Assembly (NCBI GenBank): GCA_963969495.1
Contig: OZ018330.1
Location: forward strand, 46,862,394 to 46,926,393
DNA from: Ceratothoa steindachneri
Taxonomy: Eukaryota > Arthropoda > Malacostraca > Isopoda > Cymothoidae
DNA: 64,000 nt
Reading direction: 5' to 3'
The notes below the pieces were generated by a model. It did not search any database, was not told the origin of the DNA, and saw only the letters and a program-made list of their open reading frames with translations. Below, in pieces: positions 32,988 through 45,286 of the stretch. The stretch's first letter is position 1. Each line of letters begins with the position of its first letter. The position numbers and the translations under genes were made by a program.

Positions 32988-34684
32988 TCAATCGGGCAAA
33001 TACTTGCGTTTGTAACTCTTTCTTTTGTAAGTCTTCTCTGGCTGATCTCTTCTAATCGTCCAGCAGTAGTCCGCCATCATGTCTCTATCCCAGTGACCTT
33101 GGTAGCACTCTTTTATCGTCATCAAATCCTAATGGAAGCATTTCCCTTGTTCATCACTCACGGCTCCCAGATTCTCTGGGAATCGGTCGAGGTGACTATT
33201 TAGGAAATGCAGCTTCACACTCATGTTGCAATCAAGATCATGATATGCTAAAAGCATATTAGTAACCAGATCATCGTATTTATGCGCTTTTTTGTTTCAC
33301 AAGAAGTTACGAACAACAGCAGAAAATAAGAGCAAGGCTGCCTTCTCTTTTTCATTCATGGTGTTAATGAATCTAGAATCACTCAGAAGTCTTCGGATTT
33401 GGGGACCATCAAATATTCCTGCTTTTATTTTTTCGTATGACAAAGCAGGAAACGCCGATACTATGTACTGAAAACAATCATTGTCAGTGATCAACGCCTT
33501 TACATACTGCTTCATCAACCCCACTTTGAGATGAAGTGGAGAGAAAACGATCTTCTCTCGACTTACGATTGGCTCATTAACAATGTTTGGCATTCCTGCT
33601 TCCAAAGTTTCCCGAACTGGCCAATCTTTTGGGGACCAGTTTTTTCACGAGCTCGACTGTCCCACATACATATATACCATGGAAACTTTGTTTATCCCTT
33701 TTGCTGGCCAAGGTGTTAGTTGACCATCTTAAGGTCTACCTATATGATCCAATTGTGTTCATGGTACTTAAGTAAATTTATGACCATTCTTATGTCATCG
33801 TGAGTTTCTCGCAGATGGATAGAGTGACCGAGAGGAACTGCACCAAAGTTATTGCCATTATGCAAAAGGACACACATAATGCTACGCTTGAAGCTATCCA
33901 AAGCAGTCCCCACTCAAGCAGGGCTATATATGCCAAGTGCCAACTCGGTAAACAGACCAGGAACATCGTGGCAGTATACAAATTGTTTGTCCTCAGAGAA
34001 AACCTTAACAAATGTACTCTCCTTTGTTCGGTAATATGATACCCGTACCGACCTGTCAAGCATATGTCTTTCACTCAACCTGGAGGCTAAAAGATCTGCA
34101 ACTTTCTTGGAGGGCGTCAAATTACTTATCAAGTCATTCAAATCCTATTGACTGAAACAGTGAGTTGCTAATGACTGCTTAGCATCTGATGATGAATCTG
34201 CAGACTCTGAATTCATTTCGTGGACGTCCATATGAGGTACATCCTTTCCATCCTCAGAAGAAGCATATCCACTGAAAATCGGAACTGGTAAAGACTCAGA
34301 ATGAGGTACTGGCCGGATCGCCGAGGGAATGTTGGGGTAGTCGATCTTGTGCTGAGTTTTCTTGACAATCCCTTTAGTATTCACCAGACAGAAATAACAG
34401 TCCGATACATGATTCTTTGGCCCTAGCCACACCATGAAGATTCTAAAAGGAAGACCAATTCTCTTTCTTTTCGTCCACTCACGAATATTTTCCACACAAC
34501 TATGGCAAACAGCATGTGGAGCCCACTTCTTATCTTGATCGCCAAGAGGAACATCAAAATATGCCTTATAAGTGCGGATCACAAAGTTTGATATATTGCG
34601 CCTTTGACGAACTAGCATGTAACAGCCACATATGTAGCAGAAGGTGTCTGAATCATTAACGCTATTTCATCTTGACGAAGCCAT
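32988..34684 (-). pseudogene. Family X copy 1: decayed multi-copy gene, nearly full length
   Basis: Minus strand, ATG at 34,684 (MASSR, then an in-frame stop). Order of conserved blocks: DTFCYICGCYMLVRQRRNIS; KAYFDVPLGDQDKKWAPHAV; CHSCVENIREWTKRK; DCYFCLVNTKG; SAIRPVPHSESLPVP; an acidic Ser-rich stretch; DLISNLTPSKKVADLLASRL; SFKRSIMCVLLHNGNNFGAV then PLGHSIHLRETHDDIRMVIN; YICMWDSRARE; EKIVFSPLHLKVGLMKQYVK; FPALSYEKIKAGIFDGPQ; MSVKLHFLNSHLDRFPENLG; DMMADYCWTIRRDQPEKTYK, with a stop after KYLPD at 32,990. There are about five stops and at least two frame shifts. Paired CxxC motifs suggest metal binding. I know this as a large uncharacterised family repeated in several arthropod genomes; its function is unknown to me. 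Confidence 0.75.
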
Positions 34685-35713
34685 CACACTAACATGGGAC
34701 CTGATAAAGAAACAATAATGTCAATATTTTGCACAATAACACTTATTACTATCTGACTACTATGCACTGTGAAGTATTTGCTGTCTACAAGCACTTTCTC
34801 TGTCCGTCCGGAGGGCAGTTTTCGGGGAAACGAGAAAATAGAAATTATAGAATAACTATAGCTAGGTAAAAATGGATTATATATTTGAAATAAAGATGAA
34901 AAAACGAATTAAAATTGGCAGATAAATCTAAGTCACCAGAAAATGTGATTTAAATTGTTCCCCTGAGATTAATTGAGATTAATGAATTTAAACTAAAACC
35001 ATTCAGGATAAGCAATTTTAGTGGAAAAGGTTTCTGATAATTATCGATAGAAAGCCGACCCTAACATTATCAAGGCGGACTTTACGAGAAATATTAAAAC
35101 AAATATTTGAGGACAGGAAAGATTATTAAATCTGGCCCAATTCAATTTTACCTAGTACGTACTCATAACGTATTAATTATGATGTTTATACCTCTCCCAA
35201 TTAAAACCTGACATACTCATACTATACCACAGAAATTAATAATTTAATACTATTTTGTAATACCCTGACTAATGGGTCCCAAAGGCGTTGCACTAAGCAC
35301 ACTTGATCAGTGAGGCAGATCTTTCTCTCATTAATTTGAATGAAATTGAGGACAATGAAGATAATTTTATTCAAAGAATAATGAATACAGGGGAAACGTG
35401 ACTCCATCAAACCGGTTTGAGTACCAAATATAGCCTTAAGGGTTGTTTTCTAATAAAACCAACAAGAGGATTACCTAACAAGGGGAATGACACCAGTTCA
35501 TTCCGAGGGACCAGGAAAATTGTTTGACGGGAATTGACACCAAAAGGATTTTACTTTTTTCCGAAATTGAACGAAAAAAGGAAATTATCTTAACACAGAA
35601 ATGGAAGTCGCCAACGGAGTTTTATAGAGGCAAACATCATCGAAATGAGTCAGTTGGAAAATTAACATTATTACTATATCTTTAAATTATTTTCTCGTGC
35701 ACAATGTAATTAC

Positions 35714-35717
<4 letters not shown>
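34685..35717. other. No gene seen
   Basis: AT-rich; the small frame at 35,222-35,410 shows no motif. Confidence 0.5.

Positions 35718-35788
<71 letters not shown>
35718..35788. repeat. (TA)n microsatellite, left flank of mariner derivative
   Basis: Pure TA run that ends three bases before the left mariner end. Confidence 0.95.
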
Positions 35789-35790
<2 letters not shown>

Positions 35791-35791
<1 letters not shown>

Positions 35792-36507
35792 GAGGGGCGG
35801 TCAATAAGTTTTGAAATTCGGATATAAGGAAACTAGCCTCGACTTCAATGCACTTGCGCCACTTGTCCCTGAGCTCCTCGAATCCGCACTCGCACAGGGC
35901 AGCTTGTGCAACTCTGGCCTTGTGGACTTTGACGACGTTGAAGTCGATCATGGGGCGTGAGGTTTCTAGGGACCCAACGGGCAGAGACCTTAGTCATGGC
36001 CAAATTGTCGTGGATGATGTTGATAACACTCCCATGTGATATTGCAAGTTCTCGCTCTATTCTTCGACCTTCACCCGTCGATTTTCGAGGATCATCCTCT
36101 CCACACGGGCCAAATTGTCCTCGTTGGTCACGTCTGATGGGCGTCCTGGACGGGGGTCATCTTCAAGGAAATCACGACCATGGTGGAACTCCCTATTCCA
36201 GCGAGCAATGGTTGCATAGGAAGGGGCGGTGTCGGTGTATACTGCAACCATGCGTTCATGGATCTCTTTTGCAATCTTGCCTTCCTTGGTCGAAAGTTTG
36301 ATCACTGCGCGGTGCTCAACCTTCTCCATTGTTGAAAAATTTGTGACTGACGATCTGCGATCAGCTACTGCTTCTTAAATAGACGAGGCAGGATCGTGCG
36401 GCTGCATGTCCTCACTTGCCATAACTTGTCCTAACACCCCCACAAACAGCCATCCCCCTTCTTCTGTTTTGCCCTACCGATTCGCAAAACTTATTTACCG
36501 CCCCTCG
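35791..36507 (-). mobile_element. mariner deletion derivative, copy B (717 bp)
   Basis: Ends CGAGGGGCGGTCAATAAGTT on the left and its complement AACTTATTTACCGCCCCTCG on the right, between CA/TA flanks in (TA)n sequence. The minus strand codes MEKVEHRAVIKLSTKEGKIA, WNREFHHGR, EDDPRPGRPSDVTNEDN and RVERMILENRRVKVEE (the DNA-binding half of a mariner transposase). After a junction it continues RPMIDFNVVKVHKARVAQAA and CGFEELRDKWRKCIEVE. The first two catalytic Asp regions are absent, as in copies C and D. B has lost about 220 bp more on its C-terminal side. Confidence 0.88.
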
Positions 36508-36514
36508 TATATAC

Positions 36515-36518
<4 letters not shown>

Positions 36519-36577
<59 letters not shown>
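36519..36577. repeat. (TA)n microsatellite, right flank of mariner derivative
   Basis: Pure TA run starting about 10 bp after the right end of the mariner derivative, so the element sits inside a TA tract. Confidence 0.95.
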
Positions 36578-36578
<1 letters not shown>

Positions 36579-37674
36579 CGCATACAGCCTACTGGAGTAA
36601 AGAACACTACTCTACAGATCAGTGAAGTTGTCACATTGAGTGTGCTTACTTGAGGATAGAGGCTAAGTTCAGGTCTATGTATATTTTCTTCGTCGCCTTT
36701 TTGTGTTTTTGCTCTCACACTAAACTTCTCTACTGTCTCTAAGGCCAAAAAGCCTACTTGCCTAAAGAGAAAAGCCTACATTGATCGATAGAGGGGTTAT
36801 CGCGAAACATCCCACTGGGAGATGAGTGCTGTAGCCTCGTCGTTGGTGTGGCAGACCCGAAAATCGAGGAACTTATGGTAGCGCAAATTCGATCCCCACT
36901 ATTTCCCTGGTAGGAAGGAGGATAATCATATAGAAATATATAGTAATTTATAGCATCAGTCCCTTTTTAATCGTAGACGATATAATTGGATCGTAAAATT
37001 AAATTCACATAAAGATCAGATTGACGAGTGTCTGGAAGTTCGAGGGGTAGGTCCGGTCTTCATTAGGGGGGGGGGAGGTGCCAGGTAGTATTTTATTTTA
37101 AGAACAAAATGCGATTAGGAAACAGTTCGTATCTCAGGTTTCGGGCACCCTTTCCAGGTCCGGAGTATGCAAATATCAGTCCTCCATCGACAGGTTTCGG
37201 GACAGAGGAGAGAATGGAACGGTTATGCTGGGAAGACTGGAAAGGAAAGACAGCATTGTTGTGATTGTTATGAGGAATAAAATAAAATGAAAGGGGTGAT
37301 GTGATAGACAGAGAAAGTTTCGCCGAGCCCCTTTCCATCAACCTCCCCGCCACTACTCCCAGAGCTCTTATGGTTAAGGGAAGGTGCGGCGAGGAAGGCG
37401 GGGGGAATAGAGGGAGGAGAATAGTTAAGAGTAGAGATAGCAAAGCAAGAAGTACAGGAGGAGATTTGAGAGGTGACTTAGCTGGTGGGTGGATCTAAAG
37501 CTTTACCTGATTATTTGTGCAAGAGCGACTTCTCCATGCAGCGCTGAGTGTAAGGCTTCCACTAATAGGCCACCACTATTTGACAAACGCTGAAGATTTT
37601 GCGTCAACTATCACTCAAATTTAACCCGAAACATAGCTGTTAGAAACCCAACATCTTATTCACTAAGCTAAAAA

Positions 37675-37675
<1 letters not shown>
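36578..37675. other. No gene recognised
   Basis: Overlapping frames at 37,093-37,498 on both strands are Pro/Leu/Arg-rich and unlike known proteins; poly-G at about 37,067 is low complexity. Confidence 0.45.

Positions 37676-37730
<55 letters not shown>
37676..37730. repeat. (TA)n microsatellite
   Basis: Pure TA run. Confidence 0.95.
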
Positions 37731-37734
<4 letters not shown>

Positions 37735-40254
37735 ATGTATCATCGGTGAACGGTTAATGGCAATGGATATCGTGAAAGTTGACTGAACTGTAGGACTGGA
37801 GGCCACTTGAATATTGGAAAGGAGTGTCCTGCACCTTGATTGAATCGCGCCGTGTATCAGAATACCGACCCCACATGACTGGTGGTCAATGCTGTGTTAA
37901 CGCTGTAAAGACTGTGAGATGTGACGTGGTCAGCTGCAACGGAGAATATGAAACTGTGGCCAACAGACAGGAGCAGTTACTTTCTTGGTCTTGGTGAAGA
38001 GCGTACCCCAGCCGTGCCCCATGCAGTATGAAGATGGCTACTCGTTGCTATAGTAACCGCATTCCATCACTGCCTACAGTGCAGTTTACTTTAGTGAACC
38101 AAATTCTATTTATTTCAGAAGTGGTAGTACAAGAGCCATCTTATTGCAAGGTTACATACGTTACTCAGACCTCAAATGAGCTGGGAAAATGACATTCTGT
38201 ATCCACATGAAGAAATTTATGATCAAATGCGAATAAAAAATTTGAAAACAAATAACCTGATTGTCCCCAAAAATCTTCGATTCGGAGTACCAGACTTTGA
38301 GAATTAAGGTTGAAGGAAAAGAAGATAAATTGAACAAAATCCTTTACCACTAAGGATGAAAGAGGGGCAACAATTACCATTCATCAAATGAAAAAAACTT
38401 TTATTTTGAAGAATGATCTCCAATGCTATTCTTTCGTGAAGACTCAATTTGGTCTTCTCAAAAAAGCAAGAAAAAATCTCCATCGAGTTACTCTTATTTT
38501 TTCCCTCAAAGCATCTTTTTCCTCGTGGATGAAATTGAGAGGAAAATCCCAGAAATTAACTCTAAAGCGAGTCTTTTCCGTCAAAAAGACATTTTACTTT
38601 TATGACTTTTTTGACATAATAAATGGTCTTTGATTACATACATAAAAGTAATAATTTTTTTTTTCTTTTATTGAAACAAAAGATTTAGTATTTCAACACG
38701 AAAACAGGGATCACACATAAGGGCCAAATAACTTAGTATACGGTTTCACAGTCAGGGGAATGTTGACAAAGAAGCCCTTTGAATATCAGGACTTTTTCCA
38801 AGGGTCAAATAAATATGAAGACTTTTTCTAAGGACAAAAAAATCCTAAATAAGCCAGGGTATCATTGATACCCTGTAACAAAGAGTGCTGATTGTATTAA
38901 CCTTTCTGTCTATTAATCTCAGCGACGATGGTTAGATGTTCGAAAACTCATCATCTCTCTCTCGCTTTTTCCTCTTCCAACTGGTGTATTATTTAACACT
39001 TTACATCTCTAGAGATAATCACAAAAGATACTTAAAGGTAAACTATGTAGAATTAAAAATCCAAAGACTTTCATGCCGTCAAACTTGGTTATTGATAGAC
39101 CACCTCAATTTGATATATGATACATACCGGCTATTGATTAATCCTAAGCCAAACGTTTTTTATTTATTTTAATCTGATTAAATTCTTGATTTACAGACAA
39201 AAATGGAATCTTTTTAAGTCTTTTAAAATCTCAGTCAAATGCGTTACATTTTTTCCTCAAATCTAGATGATTTTATCTTATATTTACCTTCTTTGAGTTG
39301 CCCAAAACTTCCGTTTACTCTACAATTTCAGAATTCTCATTTTATGCAAATTCAACAGACGAAAAGTCAAATCTCTGAAATAGCAATCTTTGAAACAAGA
39401 AGCCATTGTGTATGGCTGCTTTTACGTATGAGTTTATATAAAAGCTGAATGCAAATATTGCTGCAACACTCTTTCAAGAAATATGATTTCTGAAATAGGA
39501 TCCTTGGAGAAAAATAAACAGTTTTCCAAAAAATAGATGAGAGAAGGGTACTTTATTCTACATTCGCGCTTAAATTCATGCTGCGGCGCGGTATACTCAA
39601 ATGTCAATTTCACTATGCTTCATTTTGGAAGACGATTGGATCTCGCAGAGAAAAATAAGGAAAATAAATCGTGGAAAAGCTAGTTAAGAGCTATGGACAG
39701 AATTCACCCATCAAAAGCTCACGTTAGTTGGGGATCTTTTCTTCAGCAGAATAATGCTTGAGAAAATAAATACGAGACATCTGGAGAATACCTGATTTAT
39801 TCACTGGTATGAATATGCTCGATTGCATTATTAAGGACAGAATAACGGAAGGAAAAAAAGAAATCAAACAGAAAAGTGAATAGAAACTTGAAAAAAGGAA
39901 TCAAAACAATGAAGGTTAACTTTTATGGTGAAAATTATCTCAATGTGGAATTGGCAGATTCCAAGATGGAAATTTTCTATTGCGCTCATCCGCTCTTATT
40001 TATAATAATCATATTTAACACAATTTTTATTCCTGGCCAGTGCTTGATATTTTCCAACTCTTTTTATTGCAAAATAACAGAAGATAGCCATTATATGTTG
40101 TAAACATTGCTTTTTTGGCTTGTATGATGAAATAGTTACTAAAATAAGTTGAATTTTGTTGGTATTTTTCAGCCATTTTAGCGCTAAAAACAAAGGAAAA
40201 AAATTTTATACAATTTTATTGATACTTCAACAAAAGGTGTATAAAAGCAAGTAA
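37731..40254. other. No gene recognised
   Basis: A plus-strand stretch near 38,180-38,300 translates to protein-like text (ENDILYPHEEIYDQMRIKNL then KTNNLIVPKNLRFGVPDFEN), but I do not recognise it and it stops soon. The other frames (38,388-38,633, 38,936-39,172, 39,239-39,448, 39,876-40,103) are AT-rich and featureless. Confidence 0.4.
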
Positions 40255-41940
40255 AAAAAGATAGAAGTGAACATTTTTCCTCGATTCCCGTTTGTAATGT
40301 GAATCACTTTCCCTTACAAATCCCCAAATGTAGAATCCATCATGTTTTCAATGTATATTCCATAGTATCTATGTTTAAAATTTAGTATCCCTTGATAGGA
40401 GTGATCCCCTTGTTGCTCAGATTATTCTCATATATTGTCCTTGTACTAGTCAAGATGGGCATTAATGATGTGTATATTCAGGCACATCCTGCAGCCCATA
40501 TAGCCATAGCTTTTCACTAAGTTCTCATAATTGTCAGCCTGTGGTTTCCCTCAAATCTCTGACCCATTGAAGCAAAACTTTCCCAGGATTTTTAAAGTCT
40601 TTCAGAAAATTCTGAACACATTATGATTTTTCCGAATTGTAGTCCAACAAAGACACCAGCTTTCAGCTTTGACTCAGACAGTTTTGGAAATTTTTAAGGT
40701 ACTTGAAGACTGAAGAGGTTTTGTTAATAGCTCTAGGAAATTGCTTCTTTAGACATAGTGCTAAGTGCAATGGAGGCAACAACACGTTTTGAGGGATTAG
40801 CAGTTTATTATGCTAAATATTATGCTCTCCAACAAAGAGAACAGTCCACTATGTTTCGTGTTTCCCTATTGTCCCAGAGACAGATATTAGATCAAAACTG
40901 GGTAAAAGCTCCATTTAGATTTATCAAAAATGCGACAATTTTGAAGTCTTCACTCACTTTCCAGCCATAGCTAAACCTTGTAGCAAGAGCTTGATACTGT
41001 TGTAGTTCTTGATATATACTGAATGAGCCAAGCGAAGGAATGGATGTTTATTCCAATTATGGAGAAGTACAGGTTTAAGGCTTGGATTACATGTAATTCC
41101 AATTGCATCAAGCAAACCATACACATCATTGCAGTAGCATAGCCAAGCTTGTAATTTAGTAAGTCTTAGGAAATGGTTATGACGTTTCCTTTGTCTAGTC
41201 ACTTGCACATTTTTTTCCACTAAATCTTACTCTTTAAGCCTGGAAATCAAAAGCCAGGCATTTGAATTTGACAAGTCAAGAATTCTGACAAGCGTATTGA
41301 GGTCTTTATGCTTTGTATTCTTCTAAACAGTCATATCTCTGGCACTTTAGTCAGCAACTTCACTGATATTTTCTGCTTCTTCTGAGGGTGACTTATTCCT
41401 ATCTGGAGGGATAGGTACAAAAGGCTCAGTGCTGTGTGGTACTTCTGCAATTGTGGATGGAAGATCGAGGCAAGAAATAGCTTGATTATTATTATACGTT
41501 GGAATAGTCCACAATGCAGAAGTAGCAGATATTTGAGGGATCAGTACGTTCACGTAAAATCCTAGGATATAAAACTTCATGGTTCTTCTTTTCCCTTTAT
41601 ACCATCCTGTAAAAGTAAAAAATATTCTTTGTTTCCGTTTTGGCTTAAAAACAAACATAATAGCTTAAATACTTCTGACATTTAATATTTTCCTCTTTAC
41701 AACAAACAAAAGTTTTCTTGCAGTGTTCAAAAGCAAAATAAGATTTCCAAGGTTTGTTTTAGTCCCCACTGGCATACCAATGTATGCTTTGTAAGCTTCA
41801 AACATTCTTACAGATGCTCTCACAAAGAAAGTTTTTGCCCTTCTTTTATTGAAATCTTTCCGCAGATAAAACAGAATGCATCTGAAGAATGATTGCAGCA
41901 TTTTAATGCCCTTTTTCCTAATGTTTGCACTATGGTAGCT
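40255..41940 (-). pseudogene. Family X copy 2: decayed member with intron acceptor kept
   Basis: On the minus strand: DAFCFICGK and SVRMFEAYKAYIGMPVG (about 41,890-41,740); an intron-like gap; acceptor TTTTTACTTTTACAG then GATGGTATAAAGGG (41,607 down), the same place as in copy 3; GWYKGKRRTMKF; STIAEVPHSTEPFVPIPP; LNTLVRILDLSNSNAWLLIS; NPSLKPVLLHNWNKHPFLRL then AHSVYIKNYNSIKLLLQGL; YGWKVSEDFKIVAFLINLNG; NICLWDNRET; and a C-terminal relic ENLVKSYGYMGCRMCLNIHI with INAHLD and a final HYKRESRKNVHF. Many stops. It matches copy 1 block for block but is more diverged. No function is inferred. Confidence 0.65.
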
Positions 41941-42414
41941 AGAGCTCGAATGATAGCAGATCTATGAATCTCGTTATAAATATTTCTGAAGCAATATTCC
42001 AGATGACCTAGAATTTTCCAGTGGTGTCTTCTGGCAAGTTATTAAACATTCTTGAAACTTCAAAACTTATACTAAATGTAGAAATTTTTCATTAAATCTA
42101 GAATGTTTTGGAAGGTTTCCTTAAATAAATTTTATTCTACAACATTACAATGTTTTTTTAAAATAGGATTTACAATTTGCTACCATGCTTGAAAAAAAAT
42201 TAAACCCTACATACTTTTTTATATTCTCAATTTTCCCCCAAATTAATAACACCTTTGCATTATTTTTCAAAGGGCAGATTTCGAAATTGAGTGCCCTACT
42301 TGCAAAAGCAAAGTTTGAGAATCAAAATAGAATTTTTTTATCTACTTTATTTACAAACAACTGGGAAATAACATTTTAAACCCCAAAAGAACATAATCGA
42401 ATGTAGATAAACGA
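41941..42414. other. No gene seen
   Basis: AT-rich spacer; the frame at 42,185-42,379 has no motif. Confidence 0.5.
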
Positions 42415-43330
42415 GTTTAATGTCAATGGAAATAGACAAGATTAACGAAATGGAAAGAAATTGGGAAATAAGAACTAATCTCCAGTAATCAACTGAGATA
42501 CCAATTTCAGGATACAAATAGCTGTCATCCTATGGGGAGGAGAAATATAAAGGTATAGATTGACCTGAAGTAAAACATTTAGGTATAAAGATAACATCAG
42601 AAGATTACTTAATTGATGTAACCGAGAGGATAATACGATCGATTCCAGCAATTAGCTACTATAGGCAACTCGTTCCGAGAACTAACAAGAAAATAAAAGC
42701 AAAATATATATAGCAATAAGGGGGGCAGTATCTTCTTGCTTCCCTCCGATTCCACTGCATATAGAATCTAAAAAAAGAGTGAAGTAGCTACACTGTACAA
42801 AATAAAGCCCTAATAATTTTACAAATATTATAAGAGAACTACGAATAATTAGAGAACTAGACTAAGAGGCCAAAATACAACCAATTAATAAGGTCCTCAG
42901 AAAAAGGGGTAAAGATATATGGAAAAATGAAAAACGTCCCCTGATTTCTGCAATACAAATTTATACCTAAATGAAAATCATACAAAACCTCAATTCTTTA
43001 GCATTTGTCAACAACTGAGGAAAGAGGAAGAAGTAATGTTTGCATGAAGAACTGAAAAAAAAGGCAGGAGACTCAAAAGAATAAAATGAAAAAGAAAAAA
43101 ACAGCCGGAATCACCTGAGTGTCAAACCTACAAGGACAACCAGGATACCTTTAACCAAATATGACCAAGGTAACCGATTAAAAAAGCAAAGGATTGAAAC
43201 CACTAGATGCGGCCCCATATATGATAAAAATAAGAAAAATAACTGAAAATGAAAACCACTTCCACGTTGGAACAGGTAAATCAAAAGGAATAAAAAAATC
43301 ATAACAAAGAATATAGAAAGTTACGTCAAA
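42415..43330 (+). pseudogene. Possible degenerate LINE RT tail
   Basis: The plus strand reads MSMEIDKINEMERNWEIRTN, then VKHLGIKITSEDYLIDVTER and IIRSIPAISYYRQLVPRTNK with KIKAKYI, then SSYTVQNKALIILQIL. This is the post-active-site region of LINE reverse transcriptases, where a K-x-LGI/x-I segment precedes an R-x4-K-L/I-x3-YI block and a Q-NKALR-like segment. Only a few hundred bases are convincing and stops are frequent. Confidence 0.45.
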
Positions 43331-44079
43331 GGCATGAATAACATCACACCGAAACAAAATAAATATAACTAATTAGATAGGTGCAAGGGGTTAGTCGGAC
43401 CTCTCGATAATTTTAAGTCATAAAGGTAACATAAGTACTCAAAATGTGAGATTGTAAAGACAAGTAAATGAAGGCTGCATGAGGTACCCTGGTTGGGATT
43501 CTACGTAAAAGTGTAGGTCGCCCATGCCCTAAGCATTGGGTATTTTTCTATTGCTCTCGCACGACTACCGATGCTTGCCTAATTTGGCACTTTTAAAAAC
43601 TTACTTCACTTTTCCATCTTCAACAATTTACCTCTTTGAACAGGGCTCTTGGCTCACGGAAACACTCGCTTCACCCTCTGATCGCACGAGGATGTGGGCT
43701 AGAAGGAGGAAAGTCTATAGGAAGGGGAGTCTCGTTGCTGCAGGTATGGAAAGTATATAAGGGTGTATTGGAAATTGTCGTAGTAGGCCTACATTTGGTC
43801 TTCAGGTCGAGTTTGCTCTGACTCCCAATGTCTCTCAGGGAGAATACACATTTAGGCTGGTTTGCAGAGGTGCCTTAGTAATTACTGGGGTAAAGGAAAA
43901 GGAGTCAAGACGAAGAGGCAATAAGTAGGCTTTATTCTTATCTTGGGCCTACCTAAAATTGGAGCAAGGAAAATAGTTCGAGTCCCACACGGCTGTATGT
44001 AAGTTTTCCGTTAATTTTAGGTAGATTCGCTAAAAAAGGACTTAAGGCACTTGTGAGACTAATAATAACAAAATCGCAA
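43331..44079. other. No gene seen
   Basis: Small frames at 43,536-43,821 overlap on two frames and show no motif. Confidence 0.45.
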
Positions 44080-44820
44080 GCAAGTAATAATGACAGACGA
44101 CTTAACTGATACTTTCTCTCTCTCTCTTAGTCTCCCTCTATATATTTATGTCCGCTTATACATAGGACCCTCACTTCCAGGGACCTCTTTTTCTCTAATC
44201 TGGGCGTGTGGCGGAACTAATGATCAGAAATATGTTCTTTAGTTCCTTTTTGACAGTTGTGCGGAGTCACAAGCGCTGTGTGCGCTTTCGATGTAATTAC
44301 GCACGTTTTTCCTAGGCCGGGCTGTCGCCCTATATCAGTAAAACCGTTTGAAATTTCACAGGTCCTCGACAACTCAACTGGGCAAAGCACATACCACTCT
44401 AGATTTGCTCGGCTTGGCCCTGTTATCTACCATTGAGATCGTCTCGTCCTGCAGCTGTTTCCTTGCGTGTCTATGTTTGTGTAACCGCGTGGGAACTCCA
44501 GCTATTCGCTTGCTTATCTCACGCTTCCCTTAATAAATGTACAATTGCGATATAAGTATTTTTCTCTAATTTAGTTTGGTTCATTACTTACTACATGGCA
44601 TATTATCTCAGTAATTAATGCGTGTACCTAATTTCAGGATTTCATAGGTCCATCTGAGTGCTCATTTGTGAAGTTCCTTGCTGGGTCTACATTACTTTGC
44701 AATTTGAGTGCCACAGAGCTATTTTACCTTACAATTTGGGAGCTACAAAACCATCCCTCGAGTTACGGAGTAAAATATATCAAGACCTAGTATATATCGA
44801 CCCAGGGTGAACAATTTGTT
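44080..44820 (+). repeat. Dispersed repeat pair, copy 1 (LTR-like)
   Basis: Shares long blocks with 48,260-48,910 in the same order: CTTTCTCTCTC, CTCTAATCTGGGCG, GTAATTACGCACGTTTTTCC, CAGGTCCTCGACAACT, AAAGCACATACCAC, GTGGGAACTCCAGCTATTCG, CTTCCCTTAATAAAT, TTGCAATTTGAGTGC. An AATAAA, a length of about 700 bp and the absence of coding suggest solo LTRs, but ends with TG...CA were not fixed. Confidence 0.65.
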
Positions 44821-45286
44821 GCATTAAAAAGGCTACTCTCTTACATGGCTTTGATATTCAAATATATATATTTACTTATCAATTTGGGGTATTTAATAGC
44901 CCCTATGATTATACGATTTGTTACAAATATAATACATGATATACACACATTGGCTTGCAGGAGTTATGTACAAAATATGGAGGCGTGCGGACATTTTGCC
45001 TCTTTCGCTGTTATTATTATAGACCGGAGCAATGAAATGGCCATAACCCGATTTAAAATAGAAGAATTATTAGTTACAACACATGAATTTTAAAGTGGCA
45101 GCAATCCTGGGATTCTTTGTTCAAAACCATGTAATGCCAAACATGTTAACATTTAAAAGTCTTGATGTCCGAGCTGCATATCGTATACTGCGAACAAACC
45201 TATTTTCTATACGTTAATTTGTATACGCACAGAACTAAAAATACGGGGATAACTTTAAACTAATATTTCTACTGACTGTTTTACAC

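Noticed and set aside
33790..34074. 94-codon hydrophobic minus-strand frame (possible membrane protein)
   Set aside because: It is family X copy 1 read in the wrong frame; the correct frame gives VLLHNGN and PLGHSIHLRE.
37093..37498. Overlapping frames on both strands as a gene
   Set aside because: Low-complexity Pro/Leu and Arg/Gly composition, no motif.
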